Positions 16,814-24,493 of a stretch of 61,517 nucleotides of DNA are shown here, in pieces. The position numbers and the translations under genes are program-made. Where the stretch lies: assembly GCA_903938815.1 (NCBI GenBank), contig CAJAES010000002.1, positions 1 to 61,517 of the forward strand, given 5' to 3'. Origin of the DNA: an uncultured beta proteobacterium (lineage in GTDB: Bacteria; Pseudomonadota; Gammaproteobacteria; Burkholderiales; Burkholderiaceae_C). A model generated the notes under the pieces. That model searched no databases, was not told where the DNA came from, and saw only the letters and a list, made by a program, of their open reading frames with translations. Within the stretch, counting starts at the first letter, position 1. Every line of letters starts with the position of its first letter.

Positions 16814-18150
16814 CGCGCCGCCCCTTCGCAGGCGTGGGCCGTGTGGGGCATGACGGGCGTGCTGGGTGCCGATGCGTCGGCCATCAGCTCGGCCCAGCGC
16901 TTGTAGAAGCCGCGCTGGTTGATCTCGCTCTGGAACTTGCCGAGCCGGCCGCGCAGGTCGGGGTGGATCTGCTTCGGGTCGGGGATCTCGTCGGTCAGGC
17001 CCATTTCCAGGTTCTGCGTGTACTGGCGCGCCACGTAGCCCTTGCTCGCATTGGTGCACTGGACCCAGTTGTCCACGTCGTCGGCTTCCCAGGTGCCGCT
17101 GGTGCCGTGGCGCTGCAGCTGGTGCACGCGCATCAGGGCCTTGTGCTCGGGCGGTGCGTCGCGGTCCACGAAGCACCAGCCCCAGGCCTCGGTGAGGTTG
17201 GGGCCCTTGGGGTGCCACACGCGCAGCGCGCCGCCCTGCCACAGCAGCGACATGTTCGGGAAGATGGTGGCGTGCATGGGCGACAGGTGCGTGCCGCGCA
17301 GCGCGCCCAGCCGCCGTTCGGCCTCGTCGACCCGGCTGCGCTCGTAGGCCTGGAACTCGGGCAGCGCCATGTCCACCAGCACGTCCTTGTCCTCGGCCCA
17401 GCGCACGCCGAACCCGTGGCCGCCGCCAGGGCAGACCTGGAAGCCCTCGTAGCCGTAGCCGCTCTTGCGGCGCGGCATGCCCTCGAAGCCCGACATCCAG
17501 GCCGACTTGTGACTCACCGGCCCGTGGTAGCTGTCGCCGACGAAGTTGTCGGCCGGGTACTTCCAGTTGGTCTTCACCAGCCACTTGTGCGCGCCGCCCA
17601 GGACCTCGATGCCCCCCTCGCGCCGGTCGAGCATCATGTCCAGGTACCAGGCCATGTCGCCCAGGTAGTCGGTGAGCGAGGGCGCCGAGGCGTCGAAGGT
17701 GGCGAACAGCAGGCCCTTGTAGTTGCCGATCTGCGCCACCGGCACCAGGCCGTGGGCGTCGAGGTCGAGTTGCTCGAGGTAGATCTCCTTGTAGCCGGGC
17801 ACGCTCGAGAGGCGGCCATCGTTCGAGAAGGTCCAGCCGTGGAACGGGCAGGTGAAGGCGCGCGCGTTGCCGGCGTCTGCGCGGCACACGCGGTTGCCTC
17901 GGTGGCGGCACATGTTGAGGTAGCAGCCGATGCTGCCGTCCGGCTTGCGCGTCACGATGACCGCGTCCTCGCCCATGTAGGTGGTGAAGAAGTCGTTCGG
18001 CCTGGGCAGCATCGACTCATGCCCCAGCAACAGCCAGCAGCGCGCGAAGATGCGCTGCAGCTCCTGTTCGTAGACGGTGGGGTCGGTGAAGATGGAGCGG
18101 TTCAGTTCGCCGCGCGTGAGGTCGGCCAGGTGATCGATGTGAGCGCGCAT
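16810..18150 (-). CDS. Ring-hydroxylating dioxygenase, large (alpha) Rieske subunit
   Basis: The 446-residue oxygenase has Rieske ligands C81-x-H83 and C101-x2-H104 (MCRHRGN, CPFHGW). The mononuclear iron site is D206, H209 and H214 in GDSYHGPVSH, spaced as in naphthalene dioxygenase; Asp 206 is the bridging residue. It adds O2 across an aromatic ring, using electrons from the reductase encoded just upstream. The substrate is not readable; the sequence looks like the benzoate/phenylpropionate/biphenyl side of the family. It lies after a 96-base gap containing an 11-base tandem repeat, but is probably in one operon with the reductase. Confidence 0.93.
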   Translation of the reverse strand: MRAHIDHLADLTRGELNRSIFTDPTVYEQELQRIFARCWLLLGHESMLPRPNDFFTTYMGEDAVIVTRKPDGSIGCYLNMCRHRGNRVCRADAGNARAFTCPFHGWTFSNDGRLSSVPGYKEIYLEQLDLDAHGLVPVAQIGNYKGLLFATFDASAPSLTDYLGDMAWYLDMMLDRREGGIEVLGGAHKWLVKTNWKYPADNFVGDSYHGPVSHKSAWMSGFEGMPRRKSGYGYEGFQVCPGGGHGFGVRWAEDKDVLVDMALPEFQAYERSRVDEAERRLGALRGTHLSPMHATIFPNMSLLWQGGALRVWHPKGPNLTEAWGWCFVDRDAPPEHKALMRVHQLQRHGTSGTWEADDVDNWVQCTNASKGYVARQYTQNLEMGLTDEIPDPKQIHPDLRGRLGKFQSEINQRGFYKRWAELMADASAPSTPVMPHTAHACEGAAR

Positions 18151-18201
18151 CGGGTGTCCGGTGGTGTGAGTGTCGGGGTGTGGGCGGAGGGCGGACTGTT
18201 T

Positions 18202-18240
18202 GGCGGAGGACGGGCGGAGGACGGGCGGCGGACGGGCGGC
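18202..18240 (+). repeat. 11-base tandem repeat x3.5
   Basis: The unit GGCGGAGGACG occurs three times with one change, then a half copy. It fills most of the gap between the reductase stop and the dioxygenase alpha start, within the operon. Confidence 0.8.
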
Positions 18241-18246
18241 GTGCGC

Positions 18247-19230
18247 TCAGAGGTCGAGCACGAGCTCGGGCCCGGCCGCGCGCGAGACGCAGACCATCAT
18301 GGTGTCCTGCCGCGCGCGTTCGTCGGGCGTCAGGACCCGGCAGCGGTGGTCGATGGCGCCCGACACCACGCGGCACTCGCAGGTGCCGCAGACGCCTTCC
18401 TTGCACACCGATGCCACGACGATGCCCACCGACTCCAGCGCGTCGAGCACGCTCGTGCCGGCGGGCACGGGCAGGCGCTGCCCGCTGCGCGCCAGAACGA
18501 GCTCGAACCCTTCGGGGGCGGGGGCGGCCGGGTCGGCGGCAGCGGTGGCATCGTCCTTCGGGGCGGCGGCGAACCACTCGAAGTGCAGCGTGGCGCCGCT
18601 GTCCGACAGGCGCTCGCGCACGGCCGTCATCAGCGCGCCGGGGCCGCAGCAGTAGAGCTCGCTGCCGGGGCCGATGCCGCCGCGCAGGGCGTCGATGTCC
18701 AGCGGGCGGCCGCCTTGCTCGTCGTCGAAGTGCAGCTGCACGCGGCCGTCGCGGTCGAGCGCCAGGAATTCGTCGACGAAGGCCGCGTGCCGGCGCGAGC
18801 GTGCCGCGTAGACCAGCCGCCACGGCCGGCCGCGGCGCTCGCAGACCTGCACCATCGCGCGGATGGGCGTCACGCCGATGCCGCCGGCCACCAGCAGCAC
18901 GGGCCGCATCGAGTCGTCCAGCGCGAAGTGGTTGCGCGGCGCCGAGACCGCCAGTGTCATGCCCGGCCACAGCGCCTTGTGCAGCCAGGCCGAGCCGCCG
19001 CGGCTGTCGGCGGCCAGGCCGATGGCGAGGTCGTAGTGCGCCGGGCAGGCGCCGCCCTCGGCGTCCAGCGGGTTGATCAGCGAGTAGGAGCGCGCGAGGC
19101 CGTTGCCCAGGTGCAGGTCCACATGCGCGCCGGCCTCGAAGGGGGGCAGCCCGCTGGCGGCCAGCCGCAGGCCGAGGATGCCTTCGGCCAGCGGATGCAC
19201 GGACTCGACCTGTGTGACGACGGGGAACAT
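18247..19230 (-). CDS. Oxygenase reductase (FMN/NAD plus C-terminal 2Fe-2S, phthalate dioxygenase reductase/VanB type)
   Basis: The 327-residue class IA reductase has the flavin-binding RSYSLINP, the NAD-binding LLVAGGIGVTPIRAM and CCGPGALM, and a C-terminal plant-type ferredoxin domain with CKEGVCGTCECRV and a later Cys in DHRCRVL. Electrons pass from NADH through FMN to 2Fe-2S to the terminal oxygenase. It is the first gene of the leftward operon, so it serves the alpha/beta dioxygenase. It is also the only candidate partner in the window for the VanA-like oxygenase at 29614-30705, with which this reductase class is normally paired. Confidence 0.92.
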   Translation of the reverse strand: MFPVVTQVESVHPLAEGILGLRLAASGLPPFEAGAHVDLHLGNGLARSYSLINPLDAEGGACPAHYDLAIGLAADSRGGSAWLHKALWPGMTLAVSAPRNHFALDDSMRPVLLVAGGIGVTPIRAMVQVCERRGRPWRLVYAARSRRHAAFVDEFLALDRDGRVQLHFDDEQGGRPLDIDALRGGIGPGSELYCCGPGALMTAVRERLSDSGATLHFEWFAAAPKDDATAAADPAAPAPEGFELVLARSGQRLPVPAGTSVLDALESVGIVVASVCKEGVCGTCECRVVSGAIDHRCRVLTPDERARQDTMMVCVSRAAGPELVLDL

Positions 19231-19307
19231 GGGGCCTTGTGGGGTTCGGTTCTTGACCTTGCGCAATCTAGGAGGCTTCAGTGCATCCGCATAGCTACAC
19301 TCTTCGC

Positions 19308-19331
19308 GGGGGTGATAACCGGAGGTTGAGG
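19308..19331 (+). promoter_or_regulatory. LysR-type operator copy 1 (GGGGGTGATAACC box)
   Basis: GGGGGTGATAACCGG at 19308 ends at the GTG start of the first LysR gene, inside its divergent promoter region with the reductase operon. Twenty of 24 bases match the copy at 20273-20296. Its placement allows control of the dioxygenase operon and autoregulation. Confidence 0.6.
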
Positions 19332-20230
19332 TGCGACTGCAACAACTGGAAGGCCTGGTGGCCTTGGCCGAGGCTGGCAGCATCCGCTCGGCGGCGCGCC
19401 GGCTGAACATCAGCCAACCGGCGCTGACCAAGAGCCTGAAGGGGCTGGAGGAGGAGCTGGGCATCGCGCTGCTGCAGCGCACGCCGCGCGGCGTGGTGCT
19501 CACCGAGGCCGGGCGCGCGGCGCATTCACGGGCGCGAGGCATCGCCGCCGAGACGCAGCGCCTGCGTGACGAGATGGCGCAGTTGCGCGGCATCGGCCAG
19601 GGGCGGGTGAGCATTGCGGTGTCACCGGTGCCCGCCGTGCTGCTGCTGCCCAGCGTGCTGGCGCGCTTTCGGCGCGAGATGCCCGGCGTGCAGGTGCAGG
19701 TGCACGAGGGCCTGTACCCGGCCGTGCTGCCCGAGGTGCGCAACGGCACGCTCGACCTGGCTCTCGGCCCGCAGCCGCCCACCGAGATGCTGGGCGCCGA
19801 CCTGGCCGTGGAGCGCATGTTCAGCAACGAACTGGTGGTGGCGGCGCGGCGCGGGCACCCGCGCGCGCAGACCGTGTCGCTGGCCGACCTGCTGGACGCC
19901 GAGTGGCTGCAGCACGGCCCCGACACCGGCCCGGGCAGCCTCTTCGCGCCGGCGTTCGCGGCCAACGGGCTGACGCCGCCGCCCGTGGCGGTGCGCTCCA
20001 CCTCCTTCACCGCCAGCATCGCGCTGCTGGAGCAGGGCGACCTGCTCTGCGTGCTGCCCAAGCGCCTGATCGGGCACCTGCAGCAGCGCCACCACCTGCT
20101 GGCGCTGCCGCTGAAGGACCTGCTGCCCGCCTGGGACATCTGCCTGCTCAGCCGCGCCGAGGTGCCGCTCACGCCCGCCGCGCGGGAACTGGCCACGCTG
20201 ATCCGGCGGCTGCCGATGGCCGACGGCTGA
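19331..20230 (+). CDS. LysR-family transcriptional regulator 1
   Basis: The 299-residue regulator has the N-terminal LysR helix-turn-helix (LVALAEAGSIRSAARRLNISQPALTKSLKGLEEELG) and a periplasmic-binding-like effector domain starting VSIAVSPVPAVLLLP. It is divergent from the reductase-dioxygenase-SDR operon and precedes pcaH, so it should control aromatic breakdown here, probably with a pathway intermediate as co-inducer. The start is GTG 19331, preceded by CCGGAGG. It is clearly paralogous to the second LysR at 23332-24378 (shared MRLQQL start, QPALTKSL, VSxxVSPxxAxLL). Confidence 0.93.
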   Translation: MRLQQLEGLVALAEAGSIRSAARRLNISQPALTKSLKGLEEELGIALLQRTPRGVVLTEAGRAAHSRARGIAAETQRLRDEMAQLRGIGQGRVSIAVSPVPAVLLLPSVLARFRREMPGVQVQVHEGLYPAVLPEVRNGTLDLALGPQPPTEMLGADLAVERMFSNELVVAARRGHPRAQTVSLADLLDAEWLQHGPDTGPGSLFAPAFAANGLTPPPVAVRSTSFTASIALLEQGDLLCVLPKRLIGHLQQRHHLLALPLKDLLPAWDICLLSRAEVPLTPAARELATLIRRLPMADG

Positions 20231-20251
20231 CCGCTGACCGCTGACCGCTGA
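20224..20251 (+). repeat. 7-base tandem repeat CCGCTGA x4
   Basis: Three perfect copies follow a first imperfect copy (CGGCTGA) that includes the LysR stop codon. The repeat straddles the 3' end of the gene. Confidence 0.8.
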
Positions 20252-20272
20252 CACGCCGGACGCCCGGTGCAC

Positions 20273-20296
20273 CCTCAACTGGCGGTTATCGCCCCC
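20273..20296 (-). promoter_or_regulatory. LysR-type operator copy 2 (GGGGGCGATAACCG box)
   Basis: Read on the minus strand, GGGGGCGATAACCG continues to GTTGAGG and matches 20 of 24 bases of the copy upstream of LysR 1. It lies 52 bases before the pcaH start in the gap after the LysR gene, the position expected for an activator site. Confidence 0.6.
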
Positions 20297-20347
20297 AAGC
20301 CGGCATGGGCTGGCCCGGCCATGCCAGCGCGCCTAGTCTGGCGCCCC

Positions 20348-21082
20348 ATGAGCGACCCGACCCCCATCGCCGCCCCCGGCCCCATTCCGCATCCCGTCGT
20401 GCACGTCGACCGCAAGCGGCTCGACCTCATCAAGGGCTACGTGCTGCACGAGCAACGCACGCCCGGCCGGCCGCTGATCGTGACGCCCACGCAGACCATC
20501 GGCCCCTTCCACCCGCGCGCCCTCATCCGCCCCGGCGACGAGGACCTGGCAGCCTGGGAGCCCGGCGCGCCGCGCGCCGAGGGCGAGCCCATGGTGCTGT
20601 GCGGCCGGGTGCTCGATGTCGCCGGGCGCCCGGTGCCCGGCGCGCTGGTGGAGGTGTGGCACGCCAACCGCCACGGCAAGTACGACCACCCCGCCGATCG
20701 CTACGACGCGCCGGTGGACCCGGCCTTCAAGGGCTTCGGCCGCGCGCTCACCGACGCGCAGGGCGGCTGGCGCTTCCTGTCGATCCGGCCCCAGGGCTAC
20801 CCCAACCCGGGCTACGACAACTGGATGCGCCCGCCCCACGTGCACTTCTCGGTCTACGCCGCGGGCGTGATGCACCGGCTCATCACGCAGATGTACTTTC
20901 CGGGCGAGGCGCTGAACGACATCGACCCCATCCTGAACAGCATCGAGGACCTGGCCGCGCGCGCCACGCTGATCGCACGCGATGCCGGCCATGAGGACAC
21001 GGCGAGCGGCCGGGCCTGCGTGTTCGAGTTCGACATCGTGCTGCGCGGCGAGCTGGAGACCCCCTTCCAGCTCGAGGCCTGA
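20348..21082 (+). CDS. pcaH: Intradiol ring-cleavage dioxygenase, PcaH (protocatechuate 3,4-dioxygenase beta) type
   Basis: The 244-residue non-haem Fe(III) dioxygenase has all four iron ligands: Y112 (HGKYDHP), Y151 (GYPNPG), H164 and H166 (MRPPHVHF). Spacings equal those of Pseudomonas PcaH (Tyr to first His 13), and the substrate-guiding Arg of RPPHVHF is kept. It cleaves a catechol between the hydroxyls to a cis,cis-muconate. The family normally works as a PcaG-PcaH pair, but no pcaG is next to it or in the window. PcaB follows after 7 bases. A substituted catechol such as 4-sulfocatechol is possible besides protocatechuate. Confidence 0.88.
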   Translation: MSDPTPIAAPGPIPHPVVHVDRKRLDLIKGYVLHEQRTPGRPLIVTPTQTIGPFHPRALIRPGDEDLAAWEPGAPRAEGEPMVLCGRVLDVAGRPVPGALVEVWHANRHGKYDHPADRYDAPVDPAFKGFGRALTDAQGGWRFLSIRPQGYPNPGYDNWMRPPHVHFSVYAAGVMHRLITQMYFPGEALNDIDPILNSIEDLAARATLIARDAGHEDTASGRACVFEFDIVLRGELETPFQLEA

Positions 21083-21089
21083 GCCCGGC

Positions 21090-22430
21090 GTGGCGCGCAC
21101 CGCCGCCGACATCTTCTCGCTGCCCGGCACGGTGGCGATGTTCGTCGAGTTCGAGGTGGCGCTCGCGGCGGCGCAGGCCGAGTGCGGCGTGGTGCCGCCC
21201 GAGGCCGCGGCGGCCATCGCGCTGCACGCGCCGCACGTGGCTATCGACCTCGATGCCCTGCAGGCCGCGACCGAGCGCACCGGCTACCCCGTGGCCCCCT
21301 TCGTGCGCCAGCTCACCGCAGCCTGCGGCGATGCCGGCCACTGGCTGCACTGGGGCGCCACCACGCAGGACCTGCTCATCTCCACCCGCGCCCGGCAGGT
21401 CAACGAGGCCCTGGGCGGCATCGCTGCGGCGGTGCATTCGCTGACGCAACGGCTGGCCGTGCTGGCCGACACGCACCGCGGCACGGTGATGGCCGGGCGG
21501 GGCTTCGGCGGCCACGCGCTGCCCATCACCTTCGGGCTCAAGTGCGCGCACTGGCTCGCGCCGTTCGTGCGGCATGCGCAGCGGCTGTCCGCGCTGCGCT
21601 CGCGCCCGGTCGACGGCGAGTTCGGTGGCGCGATGGGCACGCTGGCATCGCTGGGCGATACCGGTCTCGAGGTGCAGGCGCGGCTGATGCGCCGGCTCGG
21701 CCTGCCGGTGCCGCTGGCCAGCGCGTCGAGCGCGCGTGACGCGATGTGCGAAGCCCTTGGCCTGCTGGCGCTGGTGTGCGCGACAGCCGCCAAGACCGCG
21801 CAGGACGTGGCTGCGCTCACCTGGACCGAGATCGCCGAGCTGGCCGAGCCGACCTCCGGCGGCAAGGACACCTCCAGCGCGCTGCCGCACAAGGCCAACC
21901 CCATCTTCAGCTGGCAGGCCGTGACGGCCGCACAGCAGGTCCGCCAGGCGGCAGACGCCATGCTCGAGGCCATGCGGCAGGAGCAGGAGCGCTCGGGCCA
22001 CGGCTTCATCGAGGCGCGTGTGGTGCCCGAGGCCTTCATCGCCGCCGAGCGCTGCCTGGAGCGACTGCAGCGCGTGCTGGACGGCCTGCAGGTCGATGCC
22101 GGGCGCATGCGCCGCAACCTCGACCTGACCGGCGGCCTGGTGGTGGCCGAGCAGGTGCAGATGGCGCTGGCGGGCCCGCTCGGCCGCCTGCAGGCGCACG
22201 ACCTGATGCATGCCGCCTGCCAGCAGGCCGTGCGCGAGCGGCGACCGCTGGCCGAGGTGCTGGCGGCAGACCCCGTGGTGGCGTGCCACCTCGACCGCGC
22301 CCGCATCGACGCGCTGCTCGACCCGGCAGGCTACCTGGGCGCCACGCCTGCCCTGATCGACCGCGTGCTGACGGCCGCGCGCGCTCTGCCGGCGCCTGCT
22401 CTGGCGCCCGCACCGGCCCCTGCCGCATGA
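21090..22430 (+). CDS. pcaB: 3-carboxy-cis,cis-muconate cycloisomerase-like (PcaB family)
   Basis: The 446-residue enzyme of the fumarase/aspartase superfamily has the signature SSALPHKANPI (catalytic loop) and the HWGATTQDLLIS region typical of PcaB/adenylosuccinate-lyase relatives. It would lactonise the muconate formed by the PcaH-like enzyme. The start is GTG 21090, 7 bases after the pcaH stop; earlier in-frame codons overlap pcaH. A Pro/Ala tail ends the protein. The stop overlaps the next ATG by four bases. In sulfanilate degraders a PcaB2 homologue handles 3-sulfomuconate, so the natural substrate is open. Confidence 0.9.
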   Translation: MARTAADIFSLPGTVAMFVEFEVALAAAQAECGVVPPEAAAAIALHAPHVAIDLDALQAATERTGYPVAPFVRQLTAACGDAGHWLHWGATTQDLLISTRARQVNEALGGIAAAVHSLTQRLAVLADTHRGTVMAGRGFGGHALPITFGLKCAHWLAPFVRHAQRLSALRSRPVDGEFGGAMGTLASLGDTGLEVQARLMRRLGLPVPLASASSARDAMCEALGLLALVCATAAKTAQDVAALTWTEIAELAEPTSGGKDTSSALPHKANPIFSWQAVTAAQQVRQAADAMLEAMRQEQERSGHGFIEARVVPEAFIAAERCLERLQRVLDGLQVDAGRMRRNLDLTGGLVVAEQVQMALAGPLGRLQAHDLMHAACQQAVRERRPLAEVLAADPVVACHLDRARIDALLDPAGYLGATPALIDRVLTAARALPAPALAPAPAPAA

Positions 22431-23329
22431 GCGCCGCCGGCTCCATCCCCGACTGCCTGGGCCCGCGCCCGCTGCCGCCCGCGCCGCGCTGGACGCCGCC
22501 GCGCGGCTGCTGGGACACGCAATGCCATGTGCTGGGCCCGCAGTCGCGGCATCCCTACTCGCCGCAGCGGCACTACACGCCGCCGCCCGCGCTGCTGGCC
22601 GGCTACCTGGCGCTGGCCGACCGCCTGGGGCTCGATCACGCGATGGTCGTCCACGCCAACACCCAGGGCCCCGGCAACGACGTCTACCTGGAGGCCGTGG
22701 CGCAGGCGCCGCAGCGCCTGGTGGCCGTGGTGCGGCTGGACGCCGCCTGCACGAAGGCGCAGGCGAGGGCGCTGCACGAAGAGGGCGTACGCGGGGTTCG
22801 CTTCGCCTTCAACCCGCAGCACGGCGGGCGGCTGGACACCTCGGTGGTGGACCATGTGCTGCGCTGCATCGACGGCCTGGGCTGGTTCGTGCAGCTCCAT
22901 TTCGCCGGTGCCGACCTGCCCGCGCTTCAGCCGTGGATCGCGGGCCTGCCGGTGCCGGTGCTGATCGACCACCTGGGCCGGGTCGACATCGACGCCGGCC
23001 TGGACGCCGCACCGCAGCGCGCATTGCTGGCCCTGGCCGAGCGGCCGCAGGTGTGGGTGAAGCTCTCGGGCGTGGACCGCGTCTGCAGCGATGCGCCGGG
23101 CTACGCGCGCGCCGCGCCGCTGGTGCAGCGGCTGCTGGCCGTGGCCGCCGACCGCATGACCTGGGGCAGCGACTGGCCGCACACCGGCTATTTCGACGCC
23201 GACGCGATGCCCGACGACGGCGCGCTGTTCGAAGCGCTGTGCAGCCTGGTGCCTGTGGAAGGCCAGCGCATCGGGCTGCTGCGCGACAACCCGCGGCGAC
23301 TGCTCGGCCTGCCGGGCTGGGGCGGCTGA
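22427..23329 (+). CDS. Amidohydrolase-2 family lactone hydrolase (LigI/4-sulfomuconolactone hydrolase-like)
   Basis: The 300-residue TIM-barrel hydrolase has DTQCHVLGPQSRHPYSPQRHYTPP at the start (metal-like His site, positioned as in 2-pyrone-4,6-dicarboxylate hydrolase), LIDHLGRVD, and WGSDWPHTGYF near the end. LigI relatives open lactone rings. Following PcaH and PcaB it takes the place normally filled by PcaC/PcaD. A related amidohydrolase, 4-sulfomuconolactone hydrolase, performs this step in sulfocatechol degraders and releases sulfite to give maleylacetate. The exact substrate is inferred. It is translationally coupled to pcaB and ends two bases from the stop of the convergent LysR gene. 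Confidence 0.85.
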   Translation: MSAAGSIPDCLGPRPLPPAPRWTPPRGCWDTQCHVLGPQSRHPYSPQRHYTPPPALLAGYLALADRLGLDHAMVVHANTQGPGNDVYLEAVAQAPQRLVAVVRLDAACTKAQARALHEEGVRGVRFAFNPQHGGRLDTSVVDHVLRCIDGLGWFVQLHFAGADLPALQPWIAGLPVPVLIDHLGRVDIDAGLDAAPQRALLALAERPQVWVKLSGVDRVCSDAPGYARAAPLVQRLLAVAADRMTWGSDWPHTGYFDADAMPDDGALFEALCSLVPVEGQRIGLLRDNPRRLLGLPGWGG

Positions 23330-23331
23330 GC

Positions 23332-24378
23332 TCAGGTGCTGCGAGTCCGGCGTGAACCGCCGGCCACCTGCCTGGCTGCCGGCCTGGATGTCTGCCTCGC
23401 TGCCTGCGTCGCTCTCGAAGCCGATGTCGAAGGAGATGTCGACGGAGATATCGAAGTAGATGTCGAATCGGCCGCAGCGGGCCTGCGCAGCAGCCGCGCC
23501 TCCTGTTCCAGCGCGTCGAGCAGCGTGCCCGCCGGCGCCGTCAGCGGCGTGTCGGCGCGCCACACGGCGTGCAGCGTCACGCGCGGCAGGCCTTCCGTGA
23601 TGGGCAGGCGGACCAGGCCCAGGCGCGGGCCGTGGTGCTCGTAGAAGCCTGCCGGCACGAGCGCCACCGCGTCCATCGATGGCAGCACCGCCAGCAGCGT
23701 CGAGAAGGATTCGCACTCCAGCGTGATCGCGGTCGGGGGCAGTTCGCGCCCTCGGAAATCCATGCGGCGCGGGTCGCCGGGACCGCCCACCGGCCCGGCC
23801 AGCACCCAGGGTGCATCCACCAGTTCGGCCAGCTCAGTGGCCTGGGCGTGCGGGCTGCCGCTGCGCACCACCAGGGAGGTCCGGCCGTCGAACAGCGACT
23901 GCACGCGCAGGTCCGGCCCGGCGCCTTCGGGCGGCAGCGGGCCCACGGCCAGATCGATCTCGCCGTCGCGCACCATCGCGAGCGCGCGCGGGTAGAGCGC
24001 GTCCACCATCGCGGCGCGTACCTGGGGCCAGCGGGCGCGCAGCCGCGCCAGCGCGCCGGGCGCCAGCAACAGCGCCGCCGCCGGTGACACGCCCACCGAG
24101 ACCCGGGCATGGGCATGGCGCATCTGCCAGGCCACGTCCTCCCGGGCACGCTCGATCTCGCGCAGCACCGCGGCGGCGCGGGCTCGCACCAGTTCGCCCG
24201 CTGGCGTGAGCCGCACGCCCTTGGGGGTGCGCAGCACCAGCGGCGTGGCGAATTCGTCCTCCAGCTGGTGCAGCGACTTCGTCAGCGCCGGCTGGGTGAC
24301 GTTGAGCGTCAGCGCGGCGGCGCGCAGGCTGCCGGCCTGCGCCAGCGCGAGGATGAGATGAAGCTGTTGCAGTCGCAT
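23332..24378 (-). CDS. LysR-family transcriptional regulator 2 with Ser/Thr tail
   Basis: The 348-residue regulator begins MRLQQLHLILALAQAGSL, with helix-turn-helix VTQPALTKSLHQLEDEF and the effector domain starting VSVGVSPAAALLL. It is paralogous to LysR 1. It is divergent from the sulfatase-cupin-TRAP operon, with an operator-like box in the 115-base gap. The protein is about 45 residues longer than usual: a low-complexity tail (STSTSISPSTSPSTSAS, then Arg/Ala-rich) encoded by a 12-base repeat at 23411-23470. The ATG at 24378 is the family start; longer frames run into the promoter. Confidence 0.92.
   Translation of the reverse strand: MRLQQLHLILALAQAGSLRAAALTLNVTQPALTKSLHQLEDEFATPLVLRTPKGVRLTPAGELVRARAAAVLREIERAREDVAWQMRHAHARVSVGVSPAAALLLAPGALARLRARWPQVRAAMVDALYPRALAMVRDGEIDLAVGPLPPEGAGPDLRVQSLFDGRTSLVVRSGSPHAQATELAELVDAPWVLAGPVGGPGDPRRMDFRGRELPPTAITLECESFSTLLAVLPSMDAVALVPAGFYEHHGPRLGLVRLPITEGLPRVTLHAVWRADTPLTAPAGTLLDALEQEARLLRRPAAADSTSTSISPSTSPSTSASRATQAARQTSRPAARQVAGGSRRTRST
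23411..23470 (+). repeat. 12-base tandem repeat in LysR 2 tail
   Basis: Four copies of GATGTCGAAGGA and variants (23423-23470) follow one diverged copy (GCTCTCGAAGCC). On the coding strand they give the Ser/Thr/Pro-rich C-terminal extension of the LysR protein. Confidence 0.8.
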
Positions 24379-24392
24379 CGGGCAAACCCGTA

Positions 24393-24419
24393 GGGGGTGA
24401 TAACGCATGGTAATCGCCA
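24393..24419 (+). promoter_or_regulatory. LysR-type operator copy 3 (GGGGGTGATAAC box, imperfect palindrome)
   Basis: GGGGGTGATAAC at 24393-24404 is followed after GCATG by GTAATCGCC, a partial inverted copy (GATAAC-N5-GTAATC, 5 of 6). It lies 15 bases upstream of LysR 2 and about 90 bases before the sulfatase 3 start, the usual layout for a LysR gene and its divergent target. Confidence 0.62.
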
Positions 24420-24493
24420 TCAAAAGTGACCATGCGACAGCCCGCCCGGCGCTTCCTAGCATTGACGCACGACAAGACGGGAAAGGCGCGTAC

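Noticed and set aside
24407..24493. Start of sulfatase 3 at 24407
   Set aside because: The extra 29 residues cover the operator region and lack a ribosome-binding site; GTG 24494 has GGGAAAGG upstream.
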